42,919 nt of DNA from an uncultured Clostridium sp. (GCF_934754915.1 NZ_CAKVKB010000021.1:1-42919); one strand, 5' to 3'. Shown: positions 7,194-16,985, counted from the first letter of the stretch. Made by a program: numbers and translations. The notes: generated by a model not told the origin, from the sequence alone.

Positions 7194-8072
7194 ATGGATA
7201 GACCAATGATAACTGTGTTAATGGCAGTATATAATGGAGAAAAATTTTTAAAGGAAGCAATGGAAAGCATTCTTAATCAGACATATAAGGATTTTGAATT
7301 TTTGATAATAAATGATGGTTCTACTGATAAGAGTGTTGAGATAATAGAAAGTTTTAATGATCCGCGTATAAGACTGGTACATAATGAGAAGAATTTAAAA
7401 TTAATTGCATCATTAAATAAAGGGATATCGCTTGCAAGAGGAAAATATATTGCAAGAATGGACTGTGATGATATATCAATGCCTGAGAGATTTGAAAAGG
7501 AAGTAGAATTTTTAGAGAATCACAGTGATTATGGCATGGTTGGAACATGTTATAACATTATAGATGCTCAAGGAAAAGTGCAGAGAAATGTAAGTTATCC
7601 ATCAAATCCAGATTTGATAAAATTATTTTTATCATTAACATGTCCTTTGGTTCATGGAAGTGTTATGATAAGGGCTGAGCTGTTAAAGAAAAATTTATAT
7701 GGAAGTAATGATTTTAGTGCAGTAGAAGATTATGAGTTATGGACGAGAATTGCTGAAAAGAGCAAGATTTATAATATTCCAGAACATCTATTTAGATATA
7801 GGATATATGGTGAAAGTTTTTCAGACAGCAAATCACAGCTTATGCATGAACAAACAGTAGAATTAAGTAAAGTATTATATAAGAAAAATAAAAGAGAATA
7901 TAAAAGAATAGTAAAGGAACAAATTTTTGATAATAAGTGCAGTAGTGAAACTGATGAAGCCAAGGAATTCATAAATAAATGGCTTATTGGATTGGCAAAA
8001 AGATTTTTATATGTTTGTGATGTTCCTACTGCAGCTAAACTGTATTTAAAGGCAAAAAATAATCCAGTTTAA
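7194..8072 (+). CDS. Family 2 glycosyltransferase
   Basis: A 292-residue GT-A fold transferase acting at the cytoplasmic face of the membrane on a lipid-linked sugar acceptor. N-terminal ITVLMAVYNGEKFLKEAMES, LIINDGSTDKS and the metal-binding region ARMDCDDISMPERFEKE around residues 88-105 are typical of GT2. The sequence after residue 250 is charged with no membrane segment. ATG 7194 follows AGAGGAGAA. It heads the surface-polysaccharide cluster but has its own long terminator (8092-8207), so it is probably a single-gene unit. Donor and acceptor sugars cannot be predicted. Confidence 0.88.
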   Translation: MDRPMITVLMAVYNGEKFLKEAMESILNQTYKDFEFLIINDGSTDKSVEIIESFNDPRIRLVHNEKNLKLIASLNKGISLARGKYIARMDCDDISMPERFEKEVEFLENHSDYGMVGTCYNIIDAQGKVQRNVSYPSNPDLIKLFLSLTCPLVHGSVMIRAELLKKNLYGSNDFSAVEDYELWTRIAEKSKIYNIPEHLFRYRIYGESFSDSKSQLMHEQTVELSKVLYKKNKREYKRIVKEQIFDNKCSSETDEAKEFINKWLIGLAKRFLYVCDVPTAAKLYLKAKNNPV

Positions 8073-8091
8073 AGTCATATTTTAATAAAAT

Positions 8092-8207
8092 AAAACATGG
8101 GGCTGTAGCATTAACAAATTCAAATGTTATATTATATAGTATTAAGCAAGTCTTTTAATACTATAATATTGTATAATTTGATCTTTGTGCGACACACCCA
8201 TGTTTTT
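8092..8207 (+). terminator. Long (116 nt) imperfect hairpin terminator
   Basis: AAAACATGGG (8092-8101) pairs with CCCATGTTTT (8198-8207). Inside, GTATTAA/TTAATAC and flanking A/T stretches extend the pairing across most of the element. A T run closes it. It is the same long-arm style as 5681-5778 and 23907-24022. Confidence 0.65.
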
Positions 8208-8450
8208 GCTTTTTAAATTTTATATTCAGTTTTAAAATATATATTTATATCATACATTGTAGGTTTCAGATAAAATCATTTCTAATTTTGATTTTGGTTG
8301 AAAATTTAAAATTTCTTCAAAAGAAAATACGAATCTAAGATCAAAACTAGATATTTACCCCATGAGCAAATATGAAATTTGCTCATTTAAAATGTAGGAA
8401 TTCTCCATAGTAAAATAATTTAGTGTGATTAATATTCACTATTAATTTTA
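8208..8450. other. Non-coding leader region upstream of licD with a 10-bp hairpin
   Basis: No gene is supported. ATGAGCAAAT (8362-8371) pairs perfectly with ATTTGCTCAT (8377-8386) across a 5-nt loop. TCTAATTTTGATTTTGG (8280-8296) can pair loosely with the region near 8333-8350. The AT-rich flanks look like ordinary intergenic sequence. Confidence 0.35.
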
Positions 8451-8459
8451 TGGTATAAT
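8451..8459 (+). promoter_or_regulatory. Extended -10 promoter candidate for licD
   Basis: TGGTATAAT is a consensus extended -10 element, 85 nt upstream of the LicD start. No good -35 hexamer is present at 17 bp. Confidence 0.4.
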
Positions 8460-8543
8460 AAATTTGATTGACAAAAATACTTATATTATTTTGATTTAAG
8501 ACAACTGATTTGGAATTTGTTCAGATTTGGAAAGGATGAAATA

Positions 8544-9398
8544 ATGGTTAATGAAAAATTTCAATATAATGAAAGTGATTATGAAGATTTAAATTTAAGA
8601 GATGCCCAGCTTTTAATGGTTGATATATTAAAGGAAGTTCATAAAATATGTGAAAGACATGGACTTAAGTATTTTCTTGATGGAGGTACACTTATAGGAG
8701 CTGTCAGGCATAAGGGATTTATACCATGGGATGATGATGTGGATATTGGAATGCCTAGAAAAGACTATGAAAAATTTATTGATATTGCAAAGAAAGAACT
8801 TCCTGATTATTTATTCTTACAGACATTTGAGACTGATGAGTATTATGATATTTACCAGGTTCCATGTAAAGTAAGATATAATGGTACACTTTTAATTGAA
8901 AAAAATATTGCTGAAAATAATAAAATGCATAATGGATTATTTATAGATGTTTTCCCATATGATAGTCTTCCTAAAAAAAGATGGGTATATAAACTTCAGA
9001 GAACATTAAGTTATAATGTATTAAAAAGTTTTATAAGAATTCGTGAAAAACCTGAAAAATTAAGTGCAAAAAATAGGATTACATTTACTTTTTATAGAAT
9101 TGTAAGGGCAATATTTCCTTATAAGAGAAGAAAGAAGTTTTTTGATTTTTTAGTTTCATGGAATGATGTAAACTCTCCATATATGGGCTATGGTTTAGAT
9201 ACAGTATGGAGTGAATATATCTATAAAAAAGAAGATTATTTCGAACTTCAGAAACTTGAATTTGAGGGAAATTATTTTTATGCCCCCAAAAACTATGATG
9301 CCATTCTAACTCAGCTGTATGGTGATTATATGACACTTCCAAAAGAAGAAGATAGACAGTGGCATGCAAAGGGTATTAAAAAACTGAAAAATCTTTAA
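8544..9398 (+). CDS. LicD-family phosphotransferase
   Basis: A 284-residue member of the LicD/fukutin-like nucleotidyl/phosphotransferase family, which adds phosphocholine or similar phospho-groups to surface glycans. The family core is intact: LKYFLDGGTLIGAVRHKGFI followed by PWDDDVDIGMPRKDYEKF, with the DDDxD metal site. ATG 8544 is chosen because AAAGGA lies 7 nt upstream; the frame stays open to a TTG at 8517, which has no ribosome site. No choline kinase or CTP:phosphocholine cytidylyltransferase is visible in the window, so the transferred group is undetermined. It lies between two GT2 genes, consistent with decoration of the same polysaccharide. Confidence 0.85.
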   Translation: MVNEKFQYNESDYEDLNLRDAQLLMVDILKEVHKICERHGLKYFLDGGTLIGAVRHKGFIPWDDDVDIGMPRKDYEKFIDIAKKELPDYLFLQTFETDEYYDIYQVPCKVRYNGTLLIEKNIAENNKMHNGLFIDVFPYDSLPKKRWVYKLQRTLSYNVLKSFIRIREKPEKLSAKNRITFTFYRIVRAIFPYKRRKKFFDFLVSWNDVNSPYMGYGLDTVWSEYIYKKEDYFELQKLEFEGNYFYAPKNYDAILTQLYGDYMTLPKEEDRQWHAKGIKKLKNL

Positions 9399-9600
9399 TG
9401 GAGTTTGTGAAGTTTTGCTTAAGAAATAGGTATAAATATTGCATATGGTGGTCAATATTAGTATAATTCTAAGATGGATGATAAATATTAATATTGTTTT
9501 AAAGATAGTATGAAAATTTAAATTGTTAATAAATGAAATGCAGTTTTTAATGTTAAATCAAATTTTAAAATTGATAATTATTTTATAAGGAGTGGGAGTT

Positions 9601-10584
9601 TTGACAAAATTATCTATAATTACTCCTGTTTATAATGTAGAAGCCTGTATTGAGAAATGTGTAAGATCTGTTATAAATCAGACTTGTAAGGATTTTGAAT
9701 TCCTTCTTATAGATGACGGCTCAAAAGATAAGAGTATAGATATTGCAAAATCTCTATTGGAAAATTCTGAGATAGATTATAGAATTATTACACAAAAAAA
9801 TTCAGGTGTCAGTGTAGCGAGAAACGAAGGGATAAAGCAGGCTGCTGGAGAGTATATTACTTTTCTAGATTCAGATGATTACATAGATTCAAAATTTATA
9901 GAATTAATGGTAAAAAAGGCTGAACTGACAAAGTGTGATGTGGTTTTCTGTGATTATAGTGAAGTTGATGCTTGTGGCAATGTATTGGTGAAAAGCAGAA
10001 CCAAATACCTCAGTGATTTCATCACTGGAAGAGAAGCTGGTTTAAGGCAGCTTGCAGATGAGATTACCATAGGAATGAGAAGTGGAATTTATAGAACTTC
10101 TGTAATCAAGGATAATAATATTTTCTTTGATACAAATAGAAAATATGGAGAAGATATGGTCTTCATAGTAAAAGCTTTGATTGAAGCAAATCGAGTTATT
10201 TCTGTTAATGAGGTTCTAGCGTATTATGTTATATGGGAAAATGGCATAACTCAGAATGTATCATTAAAACATATTGACTGCTATAACTCGTATGTAGACT
10301 TATTACAGTATATAAGAGAAAAAGGTAATTTAAAAGAAATTGAAAAGTTTCTTGTAGAATACAAAATACCATATTCTATATCACATGTATTTTCGATTTT
10401 ATCAAAAGATGAAAAGTTTCACGATGCTCTTTTTAAGTTTTTAAATGATAGTGCAGTAAAAGAAGCGTTAAAGCATTATAAGATGCAGAAATTTAATAAA
10501 AGCAACATTAGATACTTTATTCAAAGTGAAGGAATAAGATATTGTCCTAAGTTAATGTTAAAAGTTTTTAATAAGTTAAGATAG
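9601..10584 (+). CDS. Family 2 glycosyltransferase (capsule/teichoic type)
   Basis: A 327-residue GT2 transferase with LSIITPVYNVEACIEKCVRS, LLIDDGSKDKS and TFLDSDDYIDSKFIE (DxD-type metal site near residues 90-100). The C-terminal half is helical, as in capsular GT2 proteins. The start is TTG 9601: AAGGAG at 9587-9592 gives 8-nt spacing to this TTG. The GTG at 9592 is inside the ribosome site and can be excluded. It is followed 62 bp later by the 4,6-dehydratase gene and then the polymerase-like gene, probably as one transcript. The sugar added is unknown. Confidence 0.86.
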   Translation: MTKLSIITPVYNVEACIEKCVRSVINQTCKDFEFLLIDDGSKDKSIDIAKSLLENSEIDYRIITQKNSGVSVARNEGIKQAAGEYITFLDSDDYIDSKFIELMVKKAELTKCDVVFCDYSEVDACGNVLVKSRTKYLSDFITGREAGLRQLADEITIGMRSGIYRTSVIKDNNIFFDTNRKYGEDMVFIVKALIEANRVISVNEVLAYYVIWENGITQNVSLKHIDCYNSYVDLLQYIREKGNLKEIEKFLVEYKIPYSISHVFSILSKDEKFHDALFKFLNDSAVKEALKHYKMQKFNKSNIRYFIQSEGIRYCPKLMLKVFNKLR

Positions 10585-10646
10585 AATTATTCAAAGGTTT
10601 AAATTGCTTTATAGCAAAAATCTTTCCAGATTGGAGGAAAGCTGAA

Positions 10647-12512
10647 GTGAAAAGATGGAAAACATTAATAATTATGATGATTGATATATTCATGGTCAAT
10701 ATGGCTTATCTGTTTTCTATTAATATAGTAAAAGGTGAAGACTTTACAGAGATAGCTAAAATTTATAGTCATGATGTAATAGCTTTAAGTCTTATTTACA
10801 TAGTATGTTTTTATTTATTTAAGATGTATGAAAGCTTATGGCATCTGACAGGAACTGATGAGTTTCTTCTTGGTGTTGGAGGAAATATTTCCGCGGGAAT
10901 ATTATCTATTGCATATACAAGAAGTCCGCTGGGATCAACAATACCATTAAATGTTATGGTTGTAGGAATACTTTTAAGTATTTTCTTTGTCCTTGGATAC
11001 AGAATTCTTTATAGGGTATATAGAAGGACTCTTTTATATATACCATTCAAGTATTCTGCTGATCAAAGAAGAGTAATGATTGTAGGAGCAGGTTCTGCTG
11101 GTACAATGATAATAAATGAAATGATGGCAAGAAGAGAACTTAAATATAATCCTATAGTTCTTATTGATGATGATAAAGATAAACTTGGAAAGAGAATATC
11201 TGGTGTAAAAATAGAAGGTAACAGATATGATATACCTTATATTGTTGGAGAACAGGAAATAGATTTAATTGTAATAGCAATACCATCTATTGATGCAAAG
11301 AACAAGGCAGAAATAATTGAAATATGTAAGAACACAAATTGTAAACTTCAAATAATTCCAGGTATGTATGAAATTCTTAGCGGGGAAGCTACTGTAAGCA
11401 GAATAAAGGATGTTGACGTAGAAGATCTATTGGGAAGAGATCCTATTCAGCTTGATAATCAGGGGATTGAAGAGTATATAAAAGGAAGAACTATTTTAGT
11501 AACTGGAGCGGGAGGTTCGATAGGTTCTGAGTTATGCAGACAGATTGCAGCATTCCAGCCTAAGAGACTTATATTGTTTGATATTTATGAAAACAATGTT
11601 TATGATATTCAGAATGAGCTTAAAGAAGATTTTCCTGATATGAATATGTCAGTTCTTATTGGTTCAATAAGAGACAGGGAAAGACTTCATGAAGTTTTTG
11701 GCAAATATAAAATTGATGTTGTATTCCATGCAGCAGCTCATAAACATGTTCCATTAATGGAAGACAGCCCTAAGGAAGCTATTAAGAATAATGTATTTGG
11801 TACATTAAATTTAGCTCTTGAAGCAAGTGCAGCAAATGTATCAAGGTTTGTAATGATTTCAACTGATAAGGCTGTAAACCCAACAAACATAATGGGAGCA
11901 TCAAAGAGATTATGTGAAATGATTGTTCAGGCTATGGATAAGCAGTCAAAGACAGAATTTGTAGCAGTAAGATTTGGTAATGTTTTAGGAAGTAATGGTT
12001 CAGTAATTCCATTATTTAAAAAACAGATTGCACATGGAGGCCCTGTAACTGTTACACATAAAAAAATAATAAGATACTTTATGCTTATACCAGAAGCAGC
12101 ACAGCTTGTATTGCAGGCAGGAGCATTTGCTAAAGGTGGAGAAATATTCGTTCTTGATATGGGTAAACCAGTAAAAATATATGATCTGGCATGTGATTTA
12201 ATAAGACTTTCAGGACTTGAACCAAATAAAGATATAAAAATTGTATTTACAGGTTTAAGACCAGGAGAGAAACTTTATGAAGAACTGCTTATGAGTGAGG
12301 AAGGATTACAGGATACAGTTCATAAAAAGATTTATGTAGGAAAGCCTACTTTTGAAGATATGGATAAATTAACTGTAAAACTGGAACAGCTTAAAAAGTT
12401 ATTACAGATGGATAACATTGATGAGATTAAGCATCAGATGCAGATTATAGTTCCAACATATCATTATAAAAATGAAGATGAAGTTGCTGCTGAAAATGCA
12501 GATAAGGAGTAG
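10647..12512 (+). CDS. Membrane-bound UDP-sugar 4,6-dehydratase (CapD/PglF/WbpM family)
   Basis: A 621-residue protein with four membrane helices in the first about 125 residues, a first Rossmann region (VGAGSAG near 147) and a catalytic short-chain dehydrogenase domain from TGAGGSIGSE (about 286). After STDKAVNPTNI the usual YxxxK is MGASK (M416, K420), the Met-for-Tyr form known in WbpM and PglF. The predicted reaction is UDP-GlcNAc to UDP-2-acetamido-2,6-dideoxy-4-keto-hexose, first step to bacillosamine, QuiNAc or FucNAc. GTG 10647 follows GGAGG at 9 nt. The stop is 2 nt before the next ATG, so the two genes are translationally coupled. No aminotransferase or ketoreductase partner is in the window. 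Confidence 0.9.
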   Translation: MKRWKTLIIMMIDIFMVNMAYLFSINIVKGEDFTEIAKIYSHDVIALSLIYIVCFYLFKMYESLWHLTGTDEFLLGVGGNISAGILSIAYTRSPLGSTIPLNVMVVGILLSIFFVLGYRILYRVYRRTLLYIPFKYSADQRRVMIVGAGSAGTMIINEMMARRELKYNPIVLIDDDKDKLGKRISGVKIEGNRYDIPYIVGEQEIDLIVIAIPSIDAKNKAEIIEICKNTNCKLQIIPGMYEILSGEATVSRIKDVDVEDLLGRDPIQLDNQGIEEYIKGRTILVTGAGGSIGSELCRQIAAFQPKRLILFDIYENNVYDIQNELKEDFPDMNMSVLIGSIRDRERLHEVFGKYKIDVVFHAAAHKHVPLMEDSPKEAIKNNVFGTLNLALEASAANVSRFVMISTDKAVNPTNIMGASKRLCEMIVQAMDKQSKTEFVAVRFGNVLGSNGSVIPLFKKQIAHGGPVTVTHKKIIRYFMLIPEAAQLVLQAGAFAKGGEIFVLDMGKPVKIYDLACDLIRLSGLEPNKDIKIVFTGLRPGEKLYEELLMSEEGLQDTVHKKIYVGKPTFEDMDKLTVKLEQLKKLLQMDNIDEIKHQMQIIVPTYHYKNEDEVAAENADKE

Positions 12513-12514
12513 AG

Positions 12515-14011
12515 ATGTCTAGAGAAGAAAAGTTTAGAAATTTAGCTTTGGCGTTAGTGATTATTATTGCAGGAGTAATGGGAGTTATTAATGGCAGTTA
12601 TCTTGTAAGTGGATTATTTATTGCAGCATTTGCAGGGGCAGTAATGCTTATGAGAGATAAAAGTATGTATGATGTGCTTTATGGAGCACTTTTAACAGCT
12701 GTAATATTTGATTATACTTTGTATGTACCAGGAATTCAGTCAGTATATTTATTTCACATTGTTTTGGGAGTATTTACATTAATGTCATTATATAAGGTTT
12801 TTACAGAACGTGAAGTATTTTTAAAGCTTGATAAAAAAGTTCTGTGTATTTATGTAGTGTGGTTTATTTATATGTGCATAAGCATAATATGGGCAATAAA
12901 TAGAAGGTTATCAATAAAGTATATAGCAATATATATGATGATGTTTGCTTTTATAGGATGTTTAATGGCATATAACATAAACAAAGAACGCTTAAATACA
13001 ACTGTAAGGCTGATTTTATATCTCATGTCTATAGTTGTTGTGATTGGATTAGTAGAAGTTTTATTAGGAAAGCAGCTTCCAGTAAGACATTATATTGATG
13101 GATTTATAAAGAGTCTTTCACAACTACACATAAACATAATTCAAGCAAGGCCTATAGTATTCTCTTATAATACAAATAATCTTAATGCCCAGCTTGCAAT
13201 GCTTATGCCAGTATGTTTATTTGCAATTTATAAATTTGAATCTGTAATAGCTAAAGTATGGTTTAGCTTTATATCAATTATTGCTTTTGCATTGGTTATA
13301 ATTACTACTTCAAGAACAGGATATGTTGCATTTCTATTTGGTACTGTAGTTTTCATTCTATATACAATAGTGAATATAAGGAAAATAGGAATAAAGCAGA
13401 TGATTTATCCTGTAATTGTAATAGCAGGGATGACAGTATCGTTTTTTTATGCACCTAATATGATGAATATAAAACCTGTAGATGGTCAGGAAATGCAGAT
13501 GAATACACTTACAGGAAAGCTTCATTCATTAGAAAGCATGGTAGCTGGTGAGGAAACAGGAGAGTACTCAACTCTTAATAGAATGGCAATAATAAAAGAT
13601 GTGCTTAACGGTGTAATAACTGAAAAGAGATTTCAGGGATTTGGTGTTGGAAATGTAGAGCAATATATAAAAGATCAAGGAAATACAGGAAGTATATATA
13701 GTCCTCACTGTTATCCTATAGAGATATTAGGTGACTTTGGAATACCTGGAGTAATATTATATGGAGTATATTATTTATATCTCCTTATATATAATTTAGT
13801 ATTAGCAGTAAAGAAAAAAAGTTCTGTCTGTTTTTCAATGGTAGCAGCATTGATTGCATTTGCACCAGCAAGTTTTGGACCTAGTTCAATAACATATGTA
13901 TTTTCATACTGGATTATGATTGGATTAGCTGTAAGCTGTATTCAGGTTTACAAAGATAATAATAATGGATATAGAAAAACTTCAGAGATAAAAGAATATT
14001 CACTTATATAA
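12515..14011 (+). CDS. O-antigen ligase/polymerase-like (Wzy/WaaL family) membrane protein
   Basis: A 498-residue polytopic protein with about 10-12 hydrophobic helices and one large external loop at about residues 310-390. Within the ligase-like core it has TTSRTGYVAFLFG and, later, GFGVGNVEQYI with SPHCYPIEILGDFG, the His-containing arrangement typical of Wzy_C proteins. It would polymerise lipid-linked repeat units or ligate the glycan outside the membrane. ATG 12515 uses AAGGAG located inside the end of the dehydratase gene. It is the last gene of this unit, followed by the hairpin at 14050-14076. Polymerase or ligase cannot be decided from sequence alone. Confidence 0.8.
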   Translation: MSREEKFRNLALALVIIIAGVMGVINGSYLVSGLFIAAFAGAVMLMRDKSMYDVLYGALLTAVIFDYTLYVPGIQSVYLFHIVLGVFTLMSLYKVFTEREVFLKLDKKVLCIYVVWFIYMCISIIWAINRRLSIKYIAIYMMMFAFIGCLMAYNINKERLNTTVRLILYLMSIVVVIGLVEVLLGKQLPVRHYIDGFIKSLSQLHINIIQARPIVFSYNTNNLNAQLAMLMPVCLFAIYKFESVIAKVWFSFISIIAFALVIITTSRTGYVAFLFGTVVFILYTIVNIRKIGIKQMIYPVIVIAGMTVSFFYAPNMMNIKPVDGQEMQMNTLTGKLHSLESMVAGEETGEYSTLNRMAIIKDVLNGVITEKRFQGFGVGNVEQYIKDQGNTGSIYSPHCYPIEILGDFGIPGVILYGVYYLYLLIYNLVLAVKKKSSVCFSMVAALIAFAPASFGPSSITYVFSYWIMIGLAVSCIQVYKDNNNGYRKTSEIKEYSLI

Positions 14012-14049
14012 TCTAATGATAGATTGATAAATATATAATGAGTTTAAAA

Positions 14050-14076
14050 GGCAGCAATATTGAATTTATTGCTGCC
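14050..14076 (+). terminator. Hairpin terminator of the GT2-dehydratase-polymerase unit
   Basis: GGCAGCAATA (14050-14059) pairs perfectly with TATTGCTGCC (14067-14076), loop of 7 nt, with a short T-rich tail. Confidence 0.75.
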
Positions 14077-14081
14077 TTATG

Positions 14082-14191
14082 TTATATATATTGCAATTGA
14101 TAATTAAGGATGAAATCTTTTCAAGATTTCTTTAGTATTTTGTGTGTTAGATTAAATTTTAGATTTAATTTTAATCTTGCAACATATATAT
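14082..14191 (+). repeat. Dispersed intergenic repeat, type A, best-preserved full copy
   Basis: Ends are imperfect inverted repeats: TATATATTGCAA on the left, TTGCAACATATATA on the right. Between them are the AATTGATAATTAAGGATG block, the perfect core hairpin GAAATCTTTTCAAGATTTC, TTTAGTATTTT, and AGATTTAATTTTAATCTTGC. The core and flanks match 28496 and 7011 nearly base for base. Confidence 0.78.
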
Positions 14192-14194
14192 TTT

Positions 14195-14271
14195 GATTGA
14201 CAATGGATGATGGGGGTTACAAAAATTGTTAATTGTTATGTTGTAAGTATTATTAGAACATATATATTATT
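14195..14271 (+). repeat. Dispersed intergenic repeat, type B, diverged copy in tandem with type A
   Basis: Starts GATTGACAATGGATGATG and ends GTATTATTAGAACATATATA, the type-B right end seen at 33862 and 36396. The central hairpin is eroded. It lies directly behind the type-A copy in the same orientation. Confidence 0.5.
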
Positions 14272-14332
14272 AAATTTGATGATGTCAGAAAGATAAAAAG
14301 TTAAAGTTATACCATTATTCATATAAAAAAAT

Positions 14333-14363
14333 GAAGCCTGCATAATTACTTGTTGCAGGCTTC
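14333..14363. terminator. Bidirectional terminator at the 3' end of the epimerase gene
   Basis: GAAGCCTGCA (14333-14342) pairs perfectly with TGCAGGCTTC (14354-14363). An A run lies on the left (14325-14331), giving U residues for the minus-strand transcript, and GTTTTTA on the right serves the plus strand. Confidence 0.85.
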
Positions 14364-14374
14364 GTTTTTATATC

Positions 14375-15439
14375 TTAAGATAGATAATTTTCAATTATTC
14401 CAGTTATTAATTCAGAAGTGTTTCCATCACCAAAAGCTGATTCTGGAGTACCAGTTGGATTAAAGTTTTCAATAGCATCTTTAATCTTAGCTGAATCACT
14501 TCCAACTATTACATTCCATCCATTATTTACAGTTTCAATCCATTCAGTTTCATCTCTCATTGTTATACAAGGTTTCTTTAAGAAATATGCTTCTTTTTGA
14601 ACTCCGCCACTGTCTGTGACTATTTTGGCTGAATTTTCCTGAAGTGAAAGCATTTCTAAATATCCAACAGGATCTATAATTTGAATGTTATCACCAATAT
14701 GAAGCCCATATTCATTAATGAATTTCTTAGTTCTTGGATGTAGAGGAAGAACTATTTTTTTGCCACATTCACTTAATGCAGAAATTATTGAAGTCAGTCT
14801 TTCAATGCTGTTTGTGTTTTCTGCACGGTGAATTGTTGAAAGAATGTAGCTTCCAGGAGCTAAATCCAAATCAGCGGTTATTGTAGAAACTTCTTTTGCT
14901 CTTTCTTTAAATAAATTTACAGCATCATACATAACATCACCTACATTATGGACACCGTTAGTTATATTTTCAGCTTTTAAATTATTAACAGCTGTTAATG
15001 TTGGTGTGAAAAGAAGTTCAGATATATGGTCTGTAAGTATTCTGTTTTGTTCTTCTGGCATAGCCTTATTGAAGCTTCTAAGACCTGCTTCAACATGGGC
15101 AACAGGAATAAGAAGTTTACTTGCACATAAAGCACCAGCAAGAGTAGAATTTGTGTCTCCATATACTAGAACCATATCTGGTTTTTCTTTTAAATATATA
15201 TCTTCAAGAGCAATAAGCATATTTCCTGTCTGATGGCCATGATTTGAAGAACCTATGCTTAAATTATAATCAGGCTTTGGAATTCCTAATTCTTCGAAGA
15301 AAATATCAGACATGTTGTTATCATAATGCTGTCCTGTATGTACTAATATTTCAGTGTTTCCGTTTCTTCTAATTTTATTTGATACTGTTGCAGCTTTTAT
15401 AAACTGTGGTCTTGCACCAATAACAGTTAAAATTTTCAT
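14375..15439 (-). CDS. wecB: UDP-N-acetylglucosamine 2-epimerase, non-hydrolysing
   Basis: A 354-residue cytosolic epimerase interconverting UDP-GlcNAc and UDP-ManNAc for polysaccharide precursors. Family signatures are intact: MKILTVIGARPQFIKAA, HTGQHYDNNMSDIFF, VYGDTNSTLAGAL, HVEAGLRSFN, EEQNRILTDHIS and the nucleotide-binding DSGGVQKEAYF. The start is ATG 15439 with AGGAGG at 15448-15453; the frame runs on to 15532, but the extra 31 codons cover the ribosome site. It is on the opposite strand to all surrounding glycan genes, so it has its own promoter. It could supply ManNAc derivatives or act on UDP-GlcNAc3NAcA-type substrates alongside the WlbA-like gene at 17831. Confidence 0.92.
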   Translation of the reverse strand: MKILTVIGARPQFIKAATVSNKIRRNGNTEILVHTGQHYDNNMSDIFFEELGIPKPDYNLSIGSSNHGHQTGNMLIALEDIYLKEKPDMVLVYGDTNSTLAGALCASKLLIPVAHVEAGLRSFNKAMPEEQNRILTDHISELLFTPTLTAVNNLKAENITNGVHNVGDVMYDAVNLFKERAKEVSTITADLDLAPGSYILSTIHRAENTNSIERLTSIISALSECGKKIVLPLHPRTKKFINEYGLHIGDNIQIIDPVGYLEMLSLQENSAKIVTDSGGVQKEAYFLKKPCITMRDETEWIETVNNGWNVIVGSDSAKIKDAIENFNPTGTPESAFGDGNTSELITGIIENYLS

Positions 15440-15764
15440 AGAGGTTTCCTCCTTAATTTTTATGTGAAATAAATCTATAAATATTTTATCATATATGGCT
15501 TTTAATTGACAATTGACAACCTTAATATACACATTATTAATTATTAAATTATTAATAAAAGCAATTATAATTGAAGAAATTCTTTAAAGATTTAAGTATA
15601 AAAATAAACTTGAGATAATTACAAAGAAAATAAGTTATAAATTGGAATGATTATAATTTAAAAGAGATAGATTTTGAATTTTTACTATGATATAATTAAA
15701 AAGTTAAGGACGACTGACGATAAATGATTGTCAATTTTTAATTGAAACAGAAGGAGAAAGTTCA
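15440..15764. other. Divergent promoter region with decayed repeat fragments
   Basis: This 325-bp region lies between the divergent epimerase and GT4 genes. TTAATTGACAATTGACAACC (15502-15521) resembles a repeat left end. GATTGTCAATTTTTAATTG near 15726-15745 resembles a reverse left end abutting the GT4 ribosome site. TGATATAAT at 15688-15696 is an extended -10 candidate for the GT4 gene. Confidence 0.4.
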
Positions 15765-16985
15765 ATGAATATCTTACTTATTAATCATTATGCAGGTTCA
15801 GATTATCATGGAATGGAATTCAGACCATTTTATATGGCAAGAGAATGGAAAAAGAAAGGGCACAATGTAACTATACTTGGAGCTGATTTTTCCCATTTAA
15901 GAAAAAATAATCCTGTAATAAAAGAAGATTTTGAAGAAGAAATTATAGATGGAATAACATATGTATGGGTAAAAACACCTAAATATCAAGGAAATGGTGT
16001 TGGAAGAATAAAAAATATTTCTACATTCATGTGGAAGCTCAGAATGAATTATAAAAAGATTGCGGATAAATATAAACCAGATGCAGTAATAGCTTCATCT
16101 ACATATCCACTTGATATTTATCCAGCTCATAGAATTGCAAAGAGAACTGGTGCAAAATTATGTTTTGAAATACATGACTTATGGCCATTGAGTCCTATGG
16201 AAATTGGAGGATTTTCAGAAAAAAATCCTGCAATAGTTGTACTTCAGAGAGCAGAAGATTTTGCATTTAAAAATTCTGATGTAATTGTTTCTATCCTTCC
16301 AGATGCAGATAAGCACATAAAGGAAAGAGGATTTTCTACAGATAAGTTTGTATATGTTCCAAATGGAATACTTACTGGAGAAAAGAAAGAAGCGCCAATG
16401 GAAAGCACAATTGAACGACTTCAGGAACTTAAAAATCAGGGATATTTCTTAGTTGGATATACAGGAAATCATTCACCTGCTAATGTTCTTGGTACAATGA
16501 TTGATGCTGCTAAAAAGACAACTGATGAGAAAGTTAAATATGTGTTGATTGGCAAAGGAAATGTTAAAAATGAGCTTATAGAATATGCTAAAACAAATAA
16601 TGTAAAGAATGTGGAGTTTTTAGATCCTGTATTAAAGGATAATATGGATAATGTATTAAGACTTCTTGATATAGGTTATATTGGATTAAAGAAACAGAAC
16701 TTATTCAATTATGGAGTAAGTCCTAATAAGTTATTTGATTATATGATGGCTTCACTTCCTGTAATATATGCAGTTGAAGCTTCAAATGACCCTGTAAGTG
16801 ACTGTAAATGTGGAATAAGCGTACCAGCAGAAAACCCAGATGCAGTAGTAGAAGCTGTAATGAAAATCAAGAGTCTTAGTGAAGAAGAAAAGACTAAGAT
16901 GGGTCAGAATGGTAAAGAATACGTATTGAATAATCATATGTATGAAGGTCTGGCTGATAAATTTTTAAATGCGTTAAAAAAATAA
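15765..16985 (+). CDS. Family 4 glycosyltransferase (WcaI/WbuB-like)
   Basis: A 406-residue GT-B transferase. The N-terminus MNILLINHYAGSDYHGMEFRP, the FEIHDLWPLSP segment and GVSPNKLFDYMMASLPVIYA near residues 320-340 are characteristic of the WcaI/WbuB group, which often adds the second sugar on an undecaprenyl-linked acceptor or a deoxyamino sugar. ATG 15765 follows AGAAGGAGA. It is directly followed (21 bp) by the initiating sugar-phosphate transferase gene, so the pair probably makes the first two steps of the lipid-linked repeat unit. Donor sugar unknown; a FucNAc/QuiNAc donor would fit the dehydratase upstream, but this is inference. Confidence 0.86.
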   Translation: MNILLINHYAGSDYHGMEFRPFYMAREWKKKGHNVTILGADFSHLRKNNPVIKEDFEEEIIDGITYVWVKTPKYQGNGVGRIKNISTFMWKLRMNYKKIADKYKPDAVIASSTYPLDIYPAHRIAKRTGAKLCFEIHDLWPLSPMEIGGFSEKNPAIVVLQRAEDFAFKNSDVIVSILPDADKHIKERGFSTDKFVYVPNGILTGEKKEAPMESTIERLQELKNQGYFLVGYTGNHSPANVLGTMIDAAKKTTDEKVKYVLIGKGNVKNELIEYAKTNNVKNVEFLDPVLKDNMDNVLRLLDIGYIGLKKQNLFNYGVSPNKLFDYMMASLPVIYAVEASNDPVSDCKCGISVPAENPDAVVEAVMKIKSLSEEEKTKMGQNGKEYVLNNHMYEGLADKFLNALKK